In this document: piece after piece, positions 18,653 to 30,431 of the stretch
Position numbering within the stretch: position 1 is the first letter of the stretch
How the letters are laid out: the number at the start of each line of letters is the position of its first letter
Assembly: GCF_003610495.1 (NCBI RefSeq)
Contig: NZ_RAPK01000013.1
Location: 24,762 to 88,761 of the forward strand
DNA: 64,000 bases
Source: Sinobaca qinghaiensis
GTDB lineage: Bacteria; Bacillota; Bacilli; Bacillales; Marinococcaceae
Direction of reading: 5' to 3'
Made by a program: the position numbers and the translations under genes
The notes under the pieces: generated by a model
Databases searched by the model: none
What the model saw: the letters and a program-made list of their open reading frames with translations, nothing else
What the model was told of the DNA's origin: nothing

Positions 18653-20623
18653 ATGCCTAAGTTCTTATTAAGACGCTGGCACGGTTTACACGTTGTTGCT
18701 CTATTTATCCTTGCCTCTTTCTTTATTGGAGCACTGATGATTTACCGCTGGGAATTAGGTCTGGCCGGATTTATTCTTTTAGGGGTAATGGTTTTTTATG
18801 TCGTTCAGGCTAGAGCGTCCTTTGAACGCGATCTTGAACGCTATATCGCCACTCTTTCCCACCGTGTGGACAAAGCCGGTGAAGAGGCTGTAACAGAGCT
18901 TCCGGTTGGTATTTTGTTATATGGAAAAGAATATGAAATTGCCTGGGTGAATCCTTTTGTTCTGCAGCTTCTTCCCGGTCATTTTTTAGGAAAAGGACTG
19001 GACGAAATTTCTTCAGATCTTATCCCGGCTATTAAAAAAGGGGAAGAATCAGTAAAGATCAGCTTAAACGACAATTACTATACCGTGTATATCCGTCATG
19101 AAGACAAACTTTTGTACTTTTTTGATATGACGGAAACAGTAGAAACCAACAGATTATATGAAGAAGAACAATCAGTAGTAGGTTTGATATACCTCGATAA
19201 CTATGATGAAGTGACCCAGGGTATGGATGACCAGCTGCGGAGCAGATTGAAAAGCCATGTTACCTCAGCGCTTAATCGCTGGGCTACGGAGTACGATATT
19301 CTGCTGCGGAGTATTGCTTCGGACCGCTTTATAGCATTTATGGACCAAAAGGCACTAAAAGAAGTAGAAAAGACGAAATTCGTGCTTCTTGATGAAGTGC
19401 GGGAAGTAACGGGAAAAGAAAAAGTGCCGATTACGCTAAGCATCGGCATCGGTACGAAGGAATCTTCTTTAAGAGAACTCGGCACGCTCGCCCAGTCCAG
19501 TCTGGATCTGGCATTAGGACGTGGCGGTGACCAGGTGACGATTAAAGAAAAGAACGGAAAAGTCCGCTTTTACGGGGGCAAATCCAATGCGATGGAAAAG
19601 CGGACCCGTGTCCGTGCGCGCGTGATTTCCCATGCGCTGCGTGATTTCGTGCTGGAAAGTGACCAGGTCGTTGTAATGGGGCATAAGAACCCTGATATGG
19701 ATGCAATTGGAGCAGCGATAGGTGTTTTGAAAATTGCAGAAGTAAACAATACCGACGCCTATGTTGTTGTGGATCCAAACGAAATCAATCCGGATGTGCA
19801 GAAGCTGATGGAAGAAATAGAAGCTCACGAATATCTATGGTCCCACTTTATTACTCCGGAAGAAGCGATGGACGAATTGACCCGCCATACGCTGCTGGTA
19901 GTAGTGGACACGCACAAGCCTTCCCTGGTTATTGAACCGAAGCTTGTGGATGCGGTAGACCGAATTGTTATACTCGACCACCACCGCCGCGGGGAGGAAA
20001 TTATAAAAGATCCTGTGCTTGTGTATATGGAACCATATGCTTCTTCCACCGCGGAGCTGGTAACAGAGCTTCTGGAGTATCAGCCGCAGAAGCTGAAAAT
20101 GGATGTTCTGGAAACGACCGCGCTTTTAGCGGGAATGATTGTGGACACGAAAAGCTTTGCTATCCGTACCGGTTCCCGGACGTTTGATGCAGCTTCCTTT
20201 TTAAAGTCGCACGGAGCAGATACCACGCTTGTTCAAAAGCTGTTAAAAGAAGATATCGAACAGTATGTTAAACGCTCGCATTTAATTGAAAAAGCGACTA
20301 TTTATAAGAAAGGCCTGGCAATTGCAAGAGCATCTGAAGGAGAAACGTATGATCAGATTCTTATCGCACAGGCCGCAGACACGCTGCTGACAATGAACGA
20401 TGTGAAAGCCTCGTTTGTTATTTCCAAGCGGGCAGATGATAAAATCAGCATCAGCGCCCGTTCGCTGGGTGAAGTTAATGTCCAGCTTATTATGGAAACG
20501 CTGAACGGAGGCGGCCACTTAACGAATGCGGCAGCCCAGTTAAAAGAAACAACGCTTGAAGAAGCGGAAAAACAACTGAAGTCAGCTATTGATGAATATT
20601 TGCAGGGAGGTTCTTCTGAATGA
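18653..20623 (+). CDS. gdpP: c-di-AMP phosphodiesterase GdpP
   Basis: GdpP hydrolyses cyclic di-AMP, which controls potassium, osmolyte and cell-wall balance. Its 656 residues show two N-terminal membrane segments, a degenerate PAS domain (about 85-170), a degenerate GGDEF domain ending at LGRGGDQ (about 285), a DHH domain with [21 protein letters not shown] and LDHHRRGEE metal-binding motifs, and DHHA1 with the GGGHLTNAA box. All catalytic motifs are intact. The stop overlaps the rplI start, so they are coupled. Confidence 0.97.
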   Translation: MPKFLLRRWHGLHVVALFILASFFIGALMIYRWELGLAGFILLGVMVFYVVQARASFERDLERYIATLSHRVDKAGEEAVTELPVGILLYGKEYEIAWVNPFVLQLLPGHFLGKGLDEISSDLIPAIKKGEESVKISLNDNYYTVYIRHEDKLLYFFDMTETVETNRLYEEEQSVVGLIYLDNYDEVTQGMDDQLRSRLKSHVTSALNRWATEYDILLRSIASDRFIAFMDQKALKEVEKTKFVLLDEVREVTGKEKVPITLSIGIGTKESSLRELGTLAQSSLDLALGRGGDQVTIKEKNGKVRFYGGKSNAMEKRTRVRARVISHALRDFVLESDQVVVMGHKNPDMDAIGAAIGVLKIAEVNNTDAYVVVDPNEINPDVQKLMEEIEAHEYLWSHFITPEEAMDELTRHTLLVVVDTHKPSLVIEPKLVDAVDRIVILDHHRRGEEIIKDPVLVYMEPYASSTAELVTELLEYQPQKLKMDVLETTALLAGMIVDTKSFAIRTGSRTFDAASFLKSHGADTTLVQKLLKEDIEQYVKRSHLIEKATIYKKGLAIARASEGETYDQILIAQAADTLLTMNDVKASFVISKRADDKISISARSLGEVNVQLIMETLNGGGHLTNAAAQLKETTLEEAEKQLKSAIDEYLQGGSSE

Positions 20624-21063
20624 AAGTAATATTAAATGAAGACGTTAAGGGAAAAGGCAAAAAAGGTGAAGTAGCCAATGTATCAGAAGGCTATGCGCGC
20701 AACTATCTTTTTCCAAATAAGCTTGCGGTAGAAGCAAATACAGGAAACATGAAAAATCTGCAGGCAAAACAGCAGAGCGATGACAAGAAATCCGAACAGG
20801 AGCTTGAAGAAGCAAAAGCATTTAAAGAAAAGATCGAAAGCAAAAAAATTGATATTAAAGCAAAATCGGGAGAAGGCGGCAAGCTGTTCGGCGCCGTTTC
20901 CTCTAAACAGATTGTGCAGCGCCTGAAAGAAATGGACTTAAAGGTCGACAAGAAAAAAATCGAGCTTGATGAGCCAATCCGGACGCTTGGCGTGACTAAA
21001 GTTCCTGTCAAGGTTCATCCAAAAGTAACTGCAACAATGAATGTTCACGTAGTGGAAGAATAA
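20620..21063 (+). CDS. rplI: 50S ribosomal protein L9
   Basis: A 147-residue L9: N-terminal globular part [32 protein letters not shown] (signature seen as GYARNYL), a long charged helix (residues 40-75) and a C-terminal RNA-binding domain. Overlaps the end of gdpP, as in Bacillus. Confidence 0.98.
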   Translation: MKVILNEDVKGKGKKGEVANVSEGYARNYLFPNKLAVEANTGNMKNLQAKQQSDDKKSEQELEEAKAFKEKIESKKIDIKAKSGEGGKLFGAVSSKQIVQRLKEMDLKVDKKKIELDEPIRTLGVTKVPVKVHPKVTATMNVHVVEE

Positions 21064-21064
21064 A

Positions 21065-21100
21065 AGCCGGCCCTCTCTCTTACAGAGGGGGCTCTTTATT
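21065..21100 (+). terminator. Terminator after rplI
   Basis: Stem AGCC..CCCTCT with AGAGGG..GGCT followed by T-rich sequence. Confidence 0.75.
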
Positions 21101-21145
21101 AGGCTTACATAACCGCATCATAGAAAGAAAGGCAGGACAAACAGG

Positions 21146-22510
21146 ATGAGTGATATGTATACAGATCGAATGCCTCCCCAGAACATTGAGGCCGAACAGG
21201 CCGTCCTTGGAGCTGTCTTTTTAGAAAGCGAAGCATTGATTACGTCTTCCGAACGATTGGCTCCCGAAGATTTTTACAGAGCCTCCCACCAGCGGATTTA
21301 TCAGGTGATGCTGGAACTCGGGGAAAAAGGAAGCCCGGTCGATCTCGTTACCGTCACCTCCTCTCTGCAGAATTACCAGTGGCTGGAGGAAGTAGGCGGG
21401 ATCTCGTATTTAACCGATCTGGCCAATTCCGTACCTACGGCTGCAAATGTGGACTTCTACAGCAAAAGCGTTCAGGAGAAATCTCTGATGAGGAGGCTGA
21501 TCCGTACGGCGACCGATATCGCGACGGATGGCTACAGCAGTGAATCTGAAGTAGAAGATATTTTAAATGAAGCGGAGCGCAGCATTCTTGAAGTTGCGAA
21601 CCAACGGAGTTCCAAGGCGTTTGTTTCTATAAAAGACGTATTGATTGAGACGTATGACAATATTGAAACGCTGCAGAACAGGGAAAGCGATGTAACGGGA
21701 ATTTCGAGCGGTTTTATGGAGCTCGACCGGATGACGGCTGGTTTCCAGAGAAATGACCTTATTATTGTAGCAGCGCGTCCTTCTATGGGTAAAACCGCTT
21801 TTGCGCTGAACATTGCCCAGAACGTTGCCACAAAGACAGAAGAAAATGTCGCGATTTTCAGCCTGGAGATGGGCGCGAGCCAGCTTGTACAGCGGATGCT
21901 TTGTGCGGAAGGCAATATCGATGCGTCGCGCATGCGGACAGGTGCCCTCCAGGAGGAAGACTGGGAAAAGCTGACGATGGCAATGGGAAGCCTTTCCAAT
22001 GCGGGTATTTACATTGATGATTCACCCGGTATCCGGGTAAGCGATATTCGTGCTAAATGCCGGAGACTCCAGCAGGAAAGAGGTCTGGGGATGATTCTGA
22101 TTGACTATATGCAGCTTATTCAGGGCTCCTCTGCCCGCGGAGGCGAAAGCCGCCAGCAGGAAGTATCTGAAATTTCCCGAAGCCTGAAAAGCCTGGCCCG
22201 GGAGCTGAATGTGCCGGTAATTGCATTGTCCCAGCTGTCCCGGGGTGTGGAATCCCGTCAGGACAAGCGTCCAATGATGTCCGACTTAAGAGAATCAGGA
22301 AGTATCGAGCAGGATGCTGACATTGTATCTTTTCTTTATAGAGAGGACTACTATGATCAGGAAGGCGAAAACCAGAACATTATTGAAATTATTATAGCGA
22401 AACAGAGAAATGGCCCGGTCGGCACAGTAGAGCTGGCTTTTATTAAAGAATATAATAAATTCGTTAATTTAGACCGCCGTCACGACGAAGGAAGCGCTCC
22501 GCCTATGTAG
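21146..22510 (+). CDS. dnaC: Replicative DNA helicase DnaC (DnaB family)
   Basis: Hexameric 5'-3' helicase at the replication fork (called DnaC in Bacillus). The N-terminal domain starts PPQNIEAEQAVLGA, and the RecA-like C-terminal domain has Walker A AARPSMGKTAF (about 207-217) and the ESRQDKRPMMSDLRESG arginine-finger region. The 454 residues are uninterrupted, with no intein. Confidence 0.98.
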   Translation: MSDMYTDRMPPQNIEAEQAVLGAVFLESEALITSSERLAPEDFYRASHQRIYQVMLELGEKGSPVDLVTVTSSLQNYQWLEEVGGISYLTDLANSVPTAANVDFYSKSVQEKSLMRRLIRTATDIATDGYSSESEVEDILNEAERSILEVANQRSSKAFVSIKDVLIETYDNIETLQNRESDVTGISSGFMELDRMTAGFQRNDLIIVAARPSMGKTAFALNIAQNVATKTEENVAIFSLEMGASQLVQRMLCAEGNIDASRMRTGALQEEDWEKLTMAMGSLSNAGIYIDDSPGIRVSDIRAKCRRLQQERGLGMILIDYMQLIQGSSARGGESRQQEVSEISRSLKSLARELNVPVIALSQLSRGVESRQDKRPMMSDLRESGSIEQDADIVSFLYREDYYDQEGENQNIIEIIIAKQRNGPVGTVELAFIKEYNKFVNLDRRHDEGSAPPM

Positions 22511-22522
22511 GAGCGTTTTTTT
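22495..22522 (+). terminator. Terminator overlapping the dnaC stop
   Basis: Stem CGCTCC/GGAGCG followed by seven T; the left arm lies in the last codons of dnaC. Confidence 0.75.
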
Positions 22523-22527
22523 GTGAC

Positions 22528-22604
22528 ATTATTACGAACAAAAATAACAACCTATATTTAGAATGTTCGTGTTTATTGACTTTCAACCGGCTAGTTGATA
22601 CACT
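22528..22604 (+). promoter_or_regulatory. PurR boxes and sigma-A promoter of purA
   Basis: Two convergent CGAAC cores, at 22535-22539 and (as GTTCG) 22565-22569, match the PurBox pair; the right one in reverse reads AAACACGAACATT. Immediately downstream are TTGACT (22576-22581) and TACACT (22599-22604) with a 17-base spacer. PurR represses purA in B. subtilis through this arrangement. Confidence 0.78.
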
Positions 22605-22646
22605 ATGTAAGGGTTTTTTGAACACGTTTTACATACCAAATTATAA

Positions 22647-23969
<1,323 letters not shown>

Positions 23970-23979
23970 TATTAATAGC

Positions 23980-24014
23980 AGCTGCACATTCCCTTTTGAG
24001 GTGTGCAGCTTTTT
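23980..24014 (+). terminator. Terminator after purA
   Basis: Stem AGCTGCACA/TGTGCAGCT with a T run. Confidence 0.9.
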
Positions 24015-24077
24015 AATGCTCAAAAAGGCCCGAAAACCAGGCGTCTCCCGGCTTAAATATTTTCTTGAAGAAATAGC

Positions 24078-24106
24078 TTGAAAATCAATTTACGGCGTGG
24101 TACTAT
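24078..24106 (+). promoter_or_regulatory. Promoter of the tRNA cluster
   Basis: TTGAAA (24078-24083) and TACTAT (24101-24106) with a 17-base spacer, about 30 bases before the first tRNA. Confidence 0.65.
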
Positions 24107-24141
24107 TAATGATGTTGCTGAGAAAAGCAATAAACATATAA

Positions 24142-24217
24142 GAGCCATTAGCTCAGTTGGTAGAGCATCTGACTTTTAATCAGAGGGTCGGAGGTTCGAA
24201 TCCTCCATGGCTCACCA
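24142..24217 (+). tRNA. tRNA-Lys (UUU)
   Basis: 76 bases with acceptor arms GAGCCAT/ATGGCTC, a T-loop GGTTCGAATCC, encoded CCA and the anticodon TTT in loop CTTTTAA. Confidence 0.97.
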
Positions 24218-24241
24218 TTTCTTCTGTATATGAACTGCAGC

Positions 24242-24316
24242 GGCCCGTTGGTCAAGTGGTTAAGACACCGCCCTTTCACGGCGGTATCACGGGTTCGAAT
24301 CCCGTACGGGTCACCA
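24242..24316 (+). tRNA. tRNA-Glu (UUC)
   Basis: 75 bases; acceptor GGCCCGT/ACGGGTC (one G-U), anticodon TTC in loop CTTTCAC, T-loop GGTTCGAATCC, encoded CCA. Confidence 0.97.
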
Positions 24317-24361
24317 TTTATATAAATAGAAGCACAGTACTTACAAATCAAAAATGATTAC

Positions 24362-24437
24362 GGCTCGATAGCTCAGTCGGTAGAGCAGTGGACTGAAAAT
24401 CCACGTGTCGGCGGTTCGATTCCGTCTCGAGCCACCA
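24362..24437 (+). tRNA. tRNA-Phe (GAA)
   Basis: 76 bases; acceptor GGCTCGA/TCGAGCC, anticodon GAA in loop CTGAAAA, T-loop GGTTCGATTCC, encoded CCA. Confidence 0.97.
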
Positions 24438-24451
24438 TTTAGTAAAAGCCC

Positions 24452-24483
24452 AAAGCCATGGATAGGTTATCCAGGCTTTTTTT
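24452..24483 (+). terminator. Terminator after the tRNA cluster
   Basis: Stem AAAGCC..GGATA with TATCC.GGCTTT followed by T. The rest of the spacer to walR has no supported gene. Confidence 0.8.
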
Positions 24484-24716
24484 GTATATTAAAAACATCT
24501 TTCCCTTCCACTACAGGAGCTGAATCAGGATAGGGCCTGCAGACGTATGTACCCGCTGCCGCTCCTCTTTTAGGACGAAAGCGGGCAGGCGTAGTGACTT
24601 TGCACCTGTGTTACAATAGGAGTAACCCGACTGTGCTTTTTTACAGAAAATGCTCTAAAGATATGGGTTTGAAAAATGACAGATGAAGAAAATAAGAAAC
24701 GGAAGTGAGCAAATAT

Positions 24717-25424
24717 ATGGATGAAAAGGTTCTTGTCGTAGATGATGAACAGCCCATTGCAGATATACTGGAATTTAACCTGAAAAAAGAAGGGTTCCAG
24801 GTAGAGTGTGCTTATGATGGGAATGAAGCTCTTGAAAAAGTACATGCATTTAATCCGGATATTGTGCTTCTTGATATTATGCTTCCTTTTAAGGATGGTA
24901 TGGAAGTGTGCCGGGAAATCCGCAAAACCTACGATATGCCGATTATTATGCTGACGGCAAAAGATTCGGAAATCGACAAAGTGCTTGGTCTGGAGCTTGG
25001 AGCGGATGATTACGTAACAAAGCCTTTCAGTAACCGGGAAGTTATTGCGCGCGTGAAAGCAAATCTCCGGCGCCAGCAGGTCGCTCCGGAAGAAGGCTCA
25101 ACGAAGCAGAAAGAAATTATTATTGGAGATCTGACGGTAGATCCGGATGCGTATCAAGTGTTAAAGCGCGGAGATCCTGTAGATCTTACGCACCGGGAGT
25201 TTGAACTGGTGCATTATCTGGCTCGTCATATCGGCCAGGTGATGACAAGAGAGCATCTGCTGCAAGCAGTGTGGGGTTATGATTACTTTGGTGACGTCAG
25301 AACTGTTGACGTAACGGTAAGGCGTCTTCGCGAAAAAGTGGAGGACAATCCGAGTTATCCATTGTGGATCGTAACCAGAAGAGGAGTCGGCTATTACCTT
25401 AAATATCCGGACCAGGAGAAGTAG
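24717..25424 (+). CDS. walR: Response regulator WalR (YycF)
   Basis: WalR is the essential OmpR-type regulator of peptidoglycan hydrolases. The receiver domain starts [18 protein letters not shown] with phospho-acceptor Asp in LLDIMLP (about residue 53), and the winged-helix DNA-binding domain ends in [18 protein letters not shown] 24717 is chosen over GTG 24705 because the GGAAGTGAG ribosome site overlaps the latter. First gene of walRKHIJ-htrA; walK follows by 2 bases. Confidence 0.97.
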   Translation: MDEKVLVVDDEQPIADILEFNLKKEGFQVECAYDGNEALEKVHAFNPDIVLLDIMLPFKDGMEVCREIRKTYDMPIIMLTAKDSEIDKVLGLELGADDYVTKPFSNREVIARVKANLRRQQVAPEEGSTKQKEIIIGDLTVDPDAYQVLKRGDPVDLTHREFELVHYLARHIGQVMTREHLLQAVWGYDYFGDVRTVDVTVRRLREKVEDNPSYPLWIVTRRGVGYYLKYPDQEK

Positions 25425-25426
25425 CG

Positions 25427-27250
25427 ATGAAGTTTTTCAACCTTTTTAAATCCATTCATTTGAAGCTGATTGCTATTTTTATGCTGCTCATTTTTATTGC
25501 GATGCAGGTGATCGGGGTGTATTTCACCCGGGAGCTTGAAGCTCAGCTGGAGAGCAATCATTACGATATGCTGGAAGAACGGGCTGATCTGCTTGAATAC
25601 AATGTTCGTCAGGAAATGACCCGGGACCGGGATGAAGAAGAAGAGCCTCTGCAAGAAGACATAGAAAGCCTGCTCCAGGAATTTTTCTCCATTGAAGGCT
25701 CGCAGGTACAGGTCATCGGCCCCAATCAGGTAGTGCTGGGTACGTCCAACTGGAACAATGACTATATTGTAGGCCAGCAGAGCACAGAAGTACGTGTGAA
25801 GCGTGCTCTGCTCGGCACGCCTGACTCTACAGAAGTAAGAAATCCAGAGGGAGACCGGCTGCGCGTTATGGCTATACCTGTTGAAGCTGAAGGAGTCGTT
25901 CAAGGAGCCATATACATTGAAGCAAATATGAATGAAATTTATGACGAAATAGATGAAATTAACCAGATTCTTTTTACAGGAACGGTTATTGCGCTTATTA
26001 TTACCGCTGTTCTGGGAATCCTGCTTTCCCAGACAATTACAAGACCTATTGTAGACATGAAAAAACAGGCCAGAGTGATGGGAGAAGGCGATTTTTCCCG
26101 GCAGGTTAAAGTATACGGCAACGATGAGATCGGACAGCTTGCCCATTCATTCAACAATTTGACCCTTCGTTTAAAGGAGTCACAGTCCACAACGGAAGGC
26201 GAGCGGAAGAAATTGAGCTCGGTGCTCGCCCACATGACCGATGGTGTTATTGCCACCGACGAACTTGGGCGTATTATTCTGATGAACAACCGCGCAGAGC
26301 AGCTGCTGAATCTCGATCAAAAAGATATTATCGGTACTTCCCTGCCGGAGATCCTTCATTTATCAGAAACGATTACGCCAAGCGACTTGTATGACTACTC
26401 TGATTCGATTCTGCTCGATTTCAGCGATGATGAAACCGACTTTCTACTGGAAGCCAACTTTTCTGTTATTCGAAATGAAGACGGTCCGGTAAATGGTTTA
26501 ATTACGGTACTTCATGATGTAACGGAGCAGGAAAAAATTGAGAATGAACGACGTGAGTTTGTGGCAAATGTATCCCACGAGCTGCGGACTCCGCTGACAA
26601 CCTTGAAAAGTTACATGGAGGCGCTCGAAGACGGCGCGATGCAGGATGAAAAGCTGGGACCCCGCTTTCTAAAAGTGACGCAGAACGAAACAGAGCGGAT
26701 GATACGCCTTGTAAACGACCTGCTTCAGCTTTCCAAAATGGACAGCGATGACTTGAGGCTGAATGCAGAAACCGTAGATTTAGGGGAAGTTATGCACCAA
26801 ATTGCAGACCGCTTTGAGATGGTAAATAAAGACAAGAATATTCATTTTGACCGGCAGTTTCCTTCATATCCTATATATGTGGATATGGACCGTGACAAAA
26901 TGATTCAGGTGTTTGATAATATTATCTCCAACGCTGTGAAATACTCTCCGGATGGGGGTACGATAACGTTGCAAATGGTACCAAAATCCCGGGATGTGGA
27001 TATTGAAATTATTGACGAGGGATTAGGCATTCCAAAAGAAAGCCAGAACAAAATTTTCGACCGTTTTTACCGGGTCGATAAAGCAAGAGCAAGAAATCTA
27101 GGCGGAACCGGCCTCGGCCTGGCTATTGCCAAGGAGCTGGTCCATTCCCACGGCGGTTATATCGACGTACAGAGCGTATGGAAGAAAGGCACCACCATTG
27201 CTGTTACTCTTCCTTATTCTGCCTACAAAAAAGCAGGTGGCGGCGAATGA
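25427..27250 (+). CDS. walK: Sensor histidine kinase WalK (YycG)
   Basis: WalK senses cell-wall state (including lipid II and hydrolase products) and phosphorylates WalR. The 607 residues comprise a membrane segment, an extracytoplasmic PAS-like domain (about 35-180), a second membrane segment, HAMP, cytoplasmic PAS, HisKA with the site NVSHELRTPLTTLKSYMEAL, and HATPase_c with DEGLGIP and GGTGLGL. The stop overlaps the walH ATG (ATGA). Confidence 0.97.
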   Translation: MKFFNLFKSIHLKLIAIFMLLIFIAMQVIGVYFTRELEAQLESNHYDMLEERADLLEYNVRQEMTRDRDEEEEPLQEDIESLLQEFFSIEGSQVQVIGPNQVVLGTSNWNNDYIVGQQSTEVRVKRALLGTPDSTEVRNPEGDRLRVMAIPVEAEGVVQGAIYIEANMNEIYDEIDEINQILFTGTVIALIITAVLGILLSQTITRPIVDMKKQARVMGEGDFSRQVKVYGNDEIGQLAHSFNNLTLRLKESQSTTEGERKKLSSVLAHMTDGVIATDELGRIILMNNRAEQLLNLDQKDIIGTSLPEILHLSETITPSDLYDYSDSILLDFSDDETDFLLEANFSVIRNEDGPVNGLITVLHDVTEQEKIENERREFVANVSHELRTPLTTLKSYMEALEDGAMQDEKLGPRFLKVTQNETERMIRLVNDLLQLSKMDSDDLRLNAETVDLGEVMHQIADRFEMVNKDKNIHFDRQFPSYPIYVDMDRDKMIQVFDNIISNAVKYSPDGGTITLQMVPKSRDVDIEIIDEGLGIPKESQNKIFDRFYRVDKARARNLGGTGLGLAIAKELVHSHGGYIDVQSVWKKGTTIAVTLPYSAYKKAGGGE

Positions 27251-28584
27251 TAGAACGGATAAAATCATGGTCGCTGTCCCTGCTGGTAGTAGTAAGCGTT
27301 ATTCTAACCTATCAGACATGGACGTTTCAGCCTGAATACGAAGCATTCGAAGACACTACGTATGTTGAAAATGAACCTGTAGGAGAGACCCGATCGTTGT
27401 CGGAGGCAGTCTGGCCTGAGCAGATTGTGCTGCATCAGGATGAAGATATGGCCGCTATTGAAAGCAACGATGAGGCCTTCACAGAGTTTTATGAAACCCT
27501 TCAGGACTCAAGAATTGAAAATCTTGTTAATCTGACCAGTTCCGGCGAAGCCGGAAACGAAGTTAACGAAATTATTGAAAACAACGGCGGAGAAATGGCT
27601 GAGGTTATTTTCCCGACGCCTATTGCAGGGGAGCTGATTGAGGAGCTCTTTCAAATAGAAGAAGATACACCGTATTCTTCTATTGAAACGCTTGATCGAA
27701 TGTATCTGGTAGATGACGGCCCCGATGCCGACAGCCTGAAAATTCTTCTTGTCTCCTATCAGGATGGTGGAAGCGTGTTTGAAGCCCAGACCAATTTCAG
27801 TCTTTCTGATTTCCGCAGCCAGTATCTAAACAACCTGAATGCTTTTCCTTCTGTGTTCGCGCTGGAGACGCCTGAGCAGTCCGGTATTGAACGAAGTATC
27901 TATCTGCCGGAAGATACATCTACGTATTCAACAGTGTCCTACACGACATCAGAGATTGCGACAGATAACTTTCTGCGCCTGCTGTTTAATGAGCCGAATT
28001 ACGTAGAACAGTATCAGGAAGATAACGGCCAGCTTTCTTATACAGATGGAAGCAGAATGGTTAATATTGCATCAGACGGCGATTCATTTAATTATGTGAA
28101 TCCAATTTATGGAGAAAGTGTAGAGAGTAATCAGGGCAACGTAATTACCTCTTCATTTGATTTCGTCAATTCTCAGGGCGGATGGACTGATCAATACAGG
28201 CTCTATGATATTAACAGCGCAGCCAATCAGGAAGAAGCCACCTATCGGATGATCGTCCAGGGAGTGCCTGTTTATGATACAGGGGAACCGCAGACCTCGA
28301 TTACAGCCGTGAAAACCGGCGGACAGATTGCAAATTATTCGAGGCCGCTGTTTGAGCTTGACGCCAACCCTATTGATATTGAAGAAAACGTTACGCTCGA
28401 ATCAGGCCGGGATATTGTAGATCAGATGCAGGGACAGTTTGATATGGAAGAGGTAGAGAATGTCCGTATCGGCTATAGTGTTAACAAGGATAATGAAGTA
28501 GTTAACTTTGATCCCTCCTGGTTTATCAAGTACGGCGGGGACTGGTATCCTTTTGATGCTGCAGTAGAGGAGGAGGAAGAATAA
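27247..28584 (+). CDS. walH: WalK regulator WalH (YycH)
   Basis: WalH is a membrane-anchored protein that modulates WalK together with WalI. One N-terminal membrane segment (SLSLLVVVSVILTYQTW) is followed by a large acidic outside domain. Start ATG 27247 overlaps the walK stop; the upstream in-frame extension lies inside walK and is rejected. Strong Glu/Asp content suggests adaptation to salt or alkaline outside conditions (inference). Confidence 0.93.
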   Translation: MIERIKSWSLSLLVVVSVILTYQTWTFQPEYEAFEDTTYVENEPVGETRSLSEAVWPEQIVLHQDEDMAAIESNDEAFTEFYETLQDSRIENLVNLTSSGEAGNEVNEIIENNGGEMAEVIFPTPIAGELIEELFQIEEDTPYSSIETLDRMYLVDDGPDADSLKILLVSYQDGGSVFEAQTNFSLSDFRSQYLNNLNAFPSVFALETPEQSGIERSIYLPEDTSTYSTVSYTTSEIATDNFLRLLFNEPNYVEQYQEDNGQLSYTDGSRMVNIASDGDSFNYVNPIYGESVESNQGNVITSSFDFVNSQGGWTDQYRLYDINSAANQEEATYRMIVQGVPVYDTGEPQTSITAVKTGGQIANYSRPLFELDANPIDIEENVTLESGRDIVDQMQGQFDMEEVENVRIGYSVNKDNEVVNFDPSWFIKYGGDWYPFDAAVEEEEE

Positions 28585-28585
28585 G

Positions 28586-29521
28586 ATGGATTGGAGCCGA
28601 ACCAAAACCATTTTTATTGTAACGTTCCTGCTGCTCAACTCTTTTCTAATTTACCAGCTGATGGAAAAAAGAGCAGGCAGCCAGCTGAATGTACGGGCAG
28701 AAGCCACTATTGAAGAGCGAATGAGTGAAATGAATATAACAGTAACAGAAGAGCTTCCTGAAGATATGGAGGAAATCAGCCATATTGTCGGTCAGGTCGT
28801 TGACATCGAAGAGGAAGTCAGCGGCATTGTAGGAGAAGAAAACGTAACCGAAAACGAAGAAAACGACTTAGTTGAAGTTTCTCTCGAAGAGCCGTATGAT
28901 ACACCGGAAGGTCCTTATGACAGCGAAGCAGCACGTGAAGCATTTAATGAAAGCGTCACGGATTTCGTGGAAAATAATGTCTATGAAGGGGAAGAATACG
29001 TTTATGGAGAGTGGGACAACGAAAATCGGGAAATGCATTTTTACCAGACGTTTGAAGATGACCCGATTTATACCAGTGAAGAAAATCAGCTGGTGCTGAC
29101 GTTCAACGAAGATACACAAATCACCGGATACTCCCAGATTTTTCTGAATCTGCAGGAACAGGATGATAAAAAAGATATGTTTCTTCCCTATCTTGCAATT
29201 GAAAGACTGCTGAATGAAAATTTGATCACCTTTAATGACAGTGTTACGGAAGTAGAAATAGGCTATTTTAATTTCTTTTCACCGATTGGAGAGAGCCGTG
29301 TTTTCTCCCCTATGTACCAGATTACGATTAACGGCGACGAAGAATATCTGGTTAACGCGATTGACGGAGCCATACAGGAAATGACAGAAGTAGACAGTGC
29401 CAACACCGACGAAGAAGTGAATGAGTCAGAGGAAGCGGACAGCCCGGAAGAAGAGACGGAAGAAACAGAAGAGCAGGCGCCAAATCCTCAGGAAACCGCT
29501 GAAGAACAGCAATCGGAGTGA
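28586..29521 (+). CDS. walI: WalK regulator WalI (YycI)
   Basis: WalI has one N-terminal membrane segment ([18 protein letters not shown]) and a YycI fold outside. Compared with the usual length (about 280) this 311-residue form has a very acidic C-terminal tail (about 270-311, rich in Glu, Ser and Pro) that looks disordered. Its stop lies at the start region of walJ. Confidence 0.92.
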   Translation: MDWSRTKTIFIVTFLLLNSFLIYQLMEKRAGSQLNVRAEATIEERMSEMNITVTEELPEDMEEISHIVGQVVDIEEEVSGIVGEENVTENEENDLVEVSLEEPYDTPEGPYDSEAAREAFNESVTDFVENNVYEGEEYVYGEWDNENREMHFYQTFEDDPIYTSEENQLVLTFNEDTQITGYSQIFLNLQEQDDKKDMFLPYLAIERLLNENLITFNDSVTEVEIGYFNFFSPIGESRVFSPMYQITINGDEEYLVNAIDGAIQEMTEVDSANTDEEVNESEEADSPEEETEETEEQAPNPQETAEEQQSE

Positions 29522-29529
29522 ATGGTAAG

Positions 29530-30324
29530 ATGGGATTAGCATTTAGTGTATTAGCGAGCGGATCGTCAGGAAATGCGATGTATATAGAAACCCCGAAAGT
29601 AAAGCTGCTGATTGATGCAGGTCTGAGCGGCAAAAAACTGGAGCAGCTGTTGACGAAAGCGGCATGTGATCCGTCCGAACTGGACGGCATCATTGTTACT
29701 CATGAACACAGTGATCACATCAAAGGACTGGGCGTGATGGCAAGGCGCTATAAGCTGCCTGTTTACGCTAATGAGAAAACCTGGGCTGCTATGGAGCCTT
29801 TAGTAGGGACGATTGCAGCAGACCAGAAATTTCATTTCTCCCAGAGCTCGACCAAAACGTTTTCCGATTTGGATATTCAATCCTTCCCTGTGTCCCACGA
29901 TGCAGCAGACCCGATGTTTTTTGCTTTTCATCATGAGGGCAGAAAGCTGGTGTTAGCTACTGATATGGGCTACGTGAGTGATACGGTTAAAGGAGTTATT
30001 CAGAATGCGGACATGATGGTATTCGAGTCGAATCACGACATGAATATGCTCCGTATGGGGCGCTATCCATGGAGCGTTAAGCGGAGAATCCTCGGAGATT
30101 CCGGTCACGTATCCAACGAAGACGCAGCCTACGCCTTATGTGATGTTATTGGAGAACGTACGAAACGCATTTATCTGGCGCATTTGAGTAAAGATAACAA
30201 CATGAAAGAATTAGCCAGAATGACAGCCGAACAGATTTTAAAAGAAAAGGGACACGGTGTCGGAGAGAGTGTGCATCTCTTCGATACAGATCCCGTAAAC
30301 CCAACCTCTATCGTTACTTTATAA
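29530..30324 (+). CDS. walJ: Metallo-beta-lactamase fold hydrolase WalJ (YycJ)
   Basis: A 264-residue MBL-fold protein with the metal motif [11 protein letters not shown] (about 57-67), SHDAADP and the late LAHLSKDNN His. YycJ-type proteins are thought to be DNA exonucleases coordinating wall metabolism with replication. ATG 29530 matches the family N-terminus ([14 protein letters not shown]); a GTG at 29518 overlapping walI is possible. Confidence 0.93.
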   Translation: MGLAFSVLASGSSGNAMYIETPKVKLLIDAGLSGKKLEQLLTKAACDPSELDGIIVTHEHSDHIKGLGVMARRYKLPVYANEKTWAAMEPLVGTIAADQKFHFSQSSTKTFSDLDIQSFPVSHDAADPMFFAFHHEGRKLVLATDMGYVSDTVKGVIQNADMMVFESNHDMNMLRMGRYPWSVKRRILGDSGHVSNEDAAYALCDVIGERTKRIYLAHLSKDNNMKELARMTAEQILKEKGHGVGESVHLFDTDPVNPTSIVTL

Positions 30325-30366
30325 ATATCCCCAGGTCTTTTTCATAGACGCAGGGGGTATTTTTTT
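30325..30366 (+). terminator. Terminator after walJ
   Basis: Stem ATATCCCC/GGGGTAT with seven T downstream. Confidence 0.75.
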
Positions 30367-30431
30367 CATAAAATAGACGTAAGTCTAATGAACGTGAAAA
30401 TGGTTCCTGCTGAAGGAGGATGGGTATATAG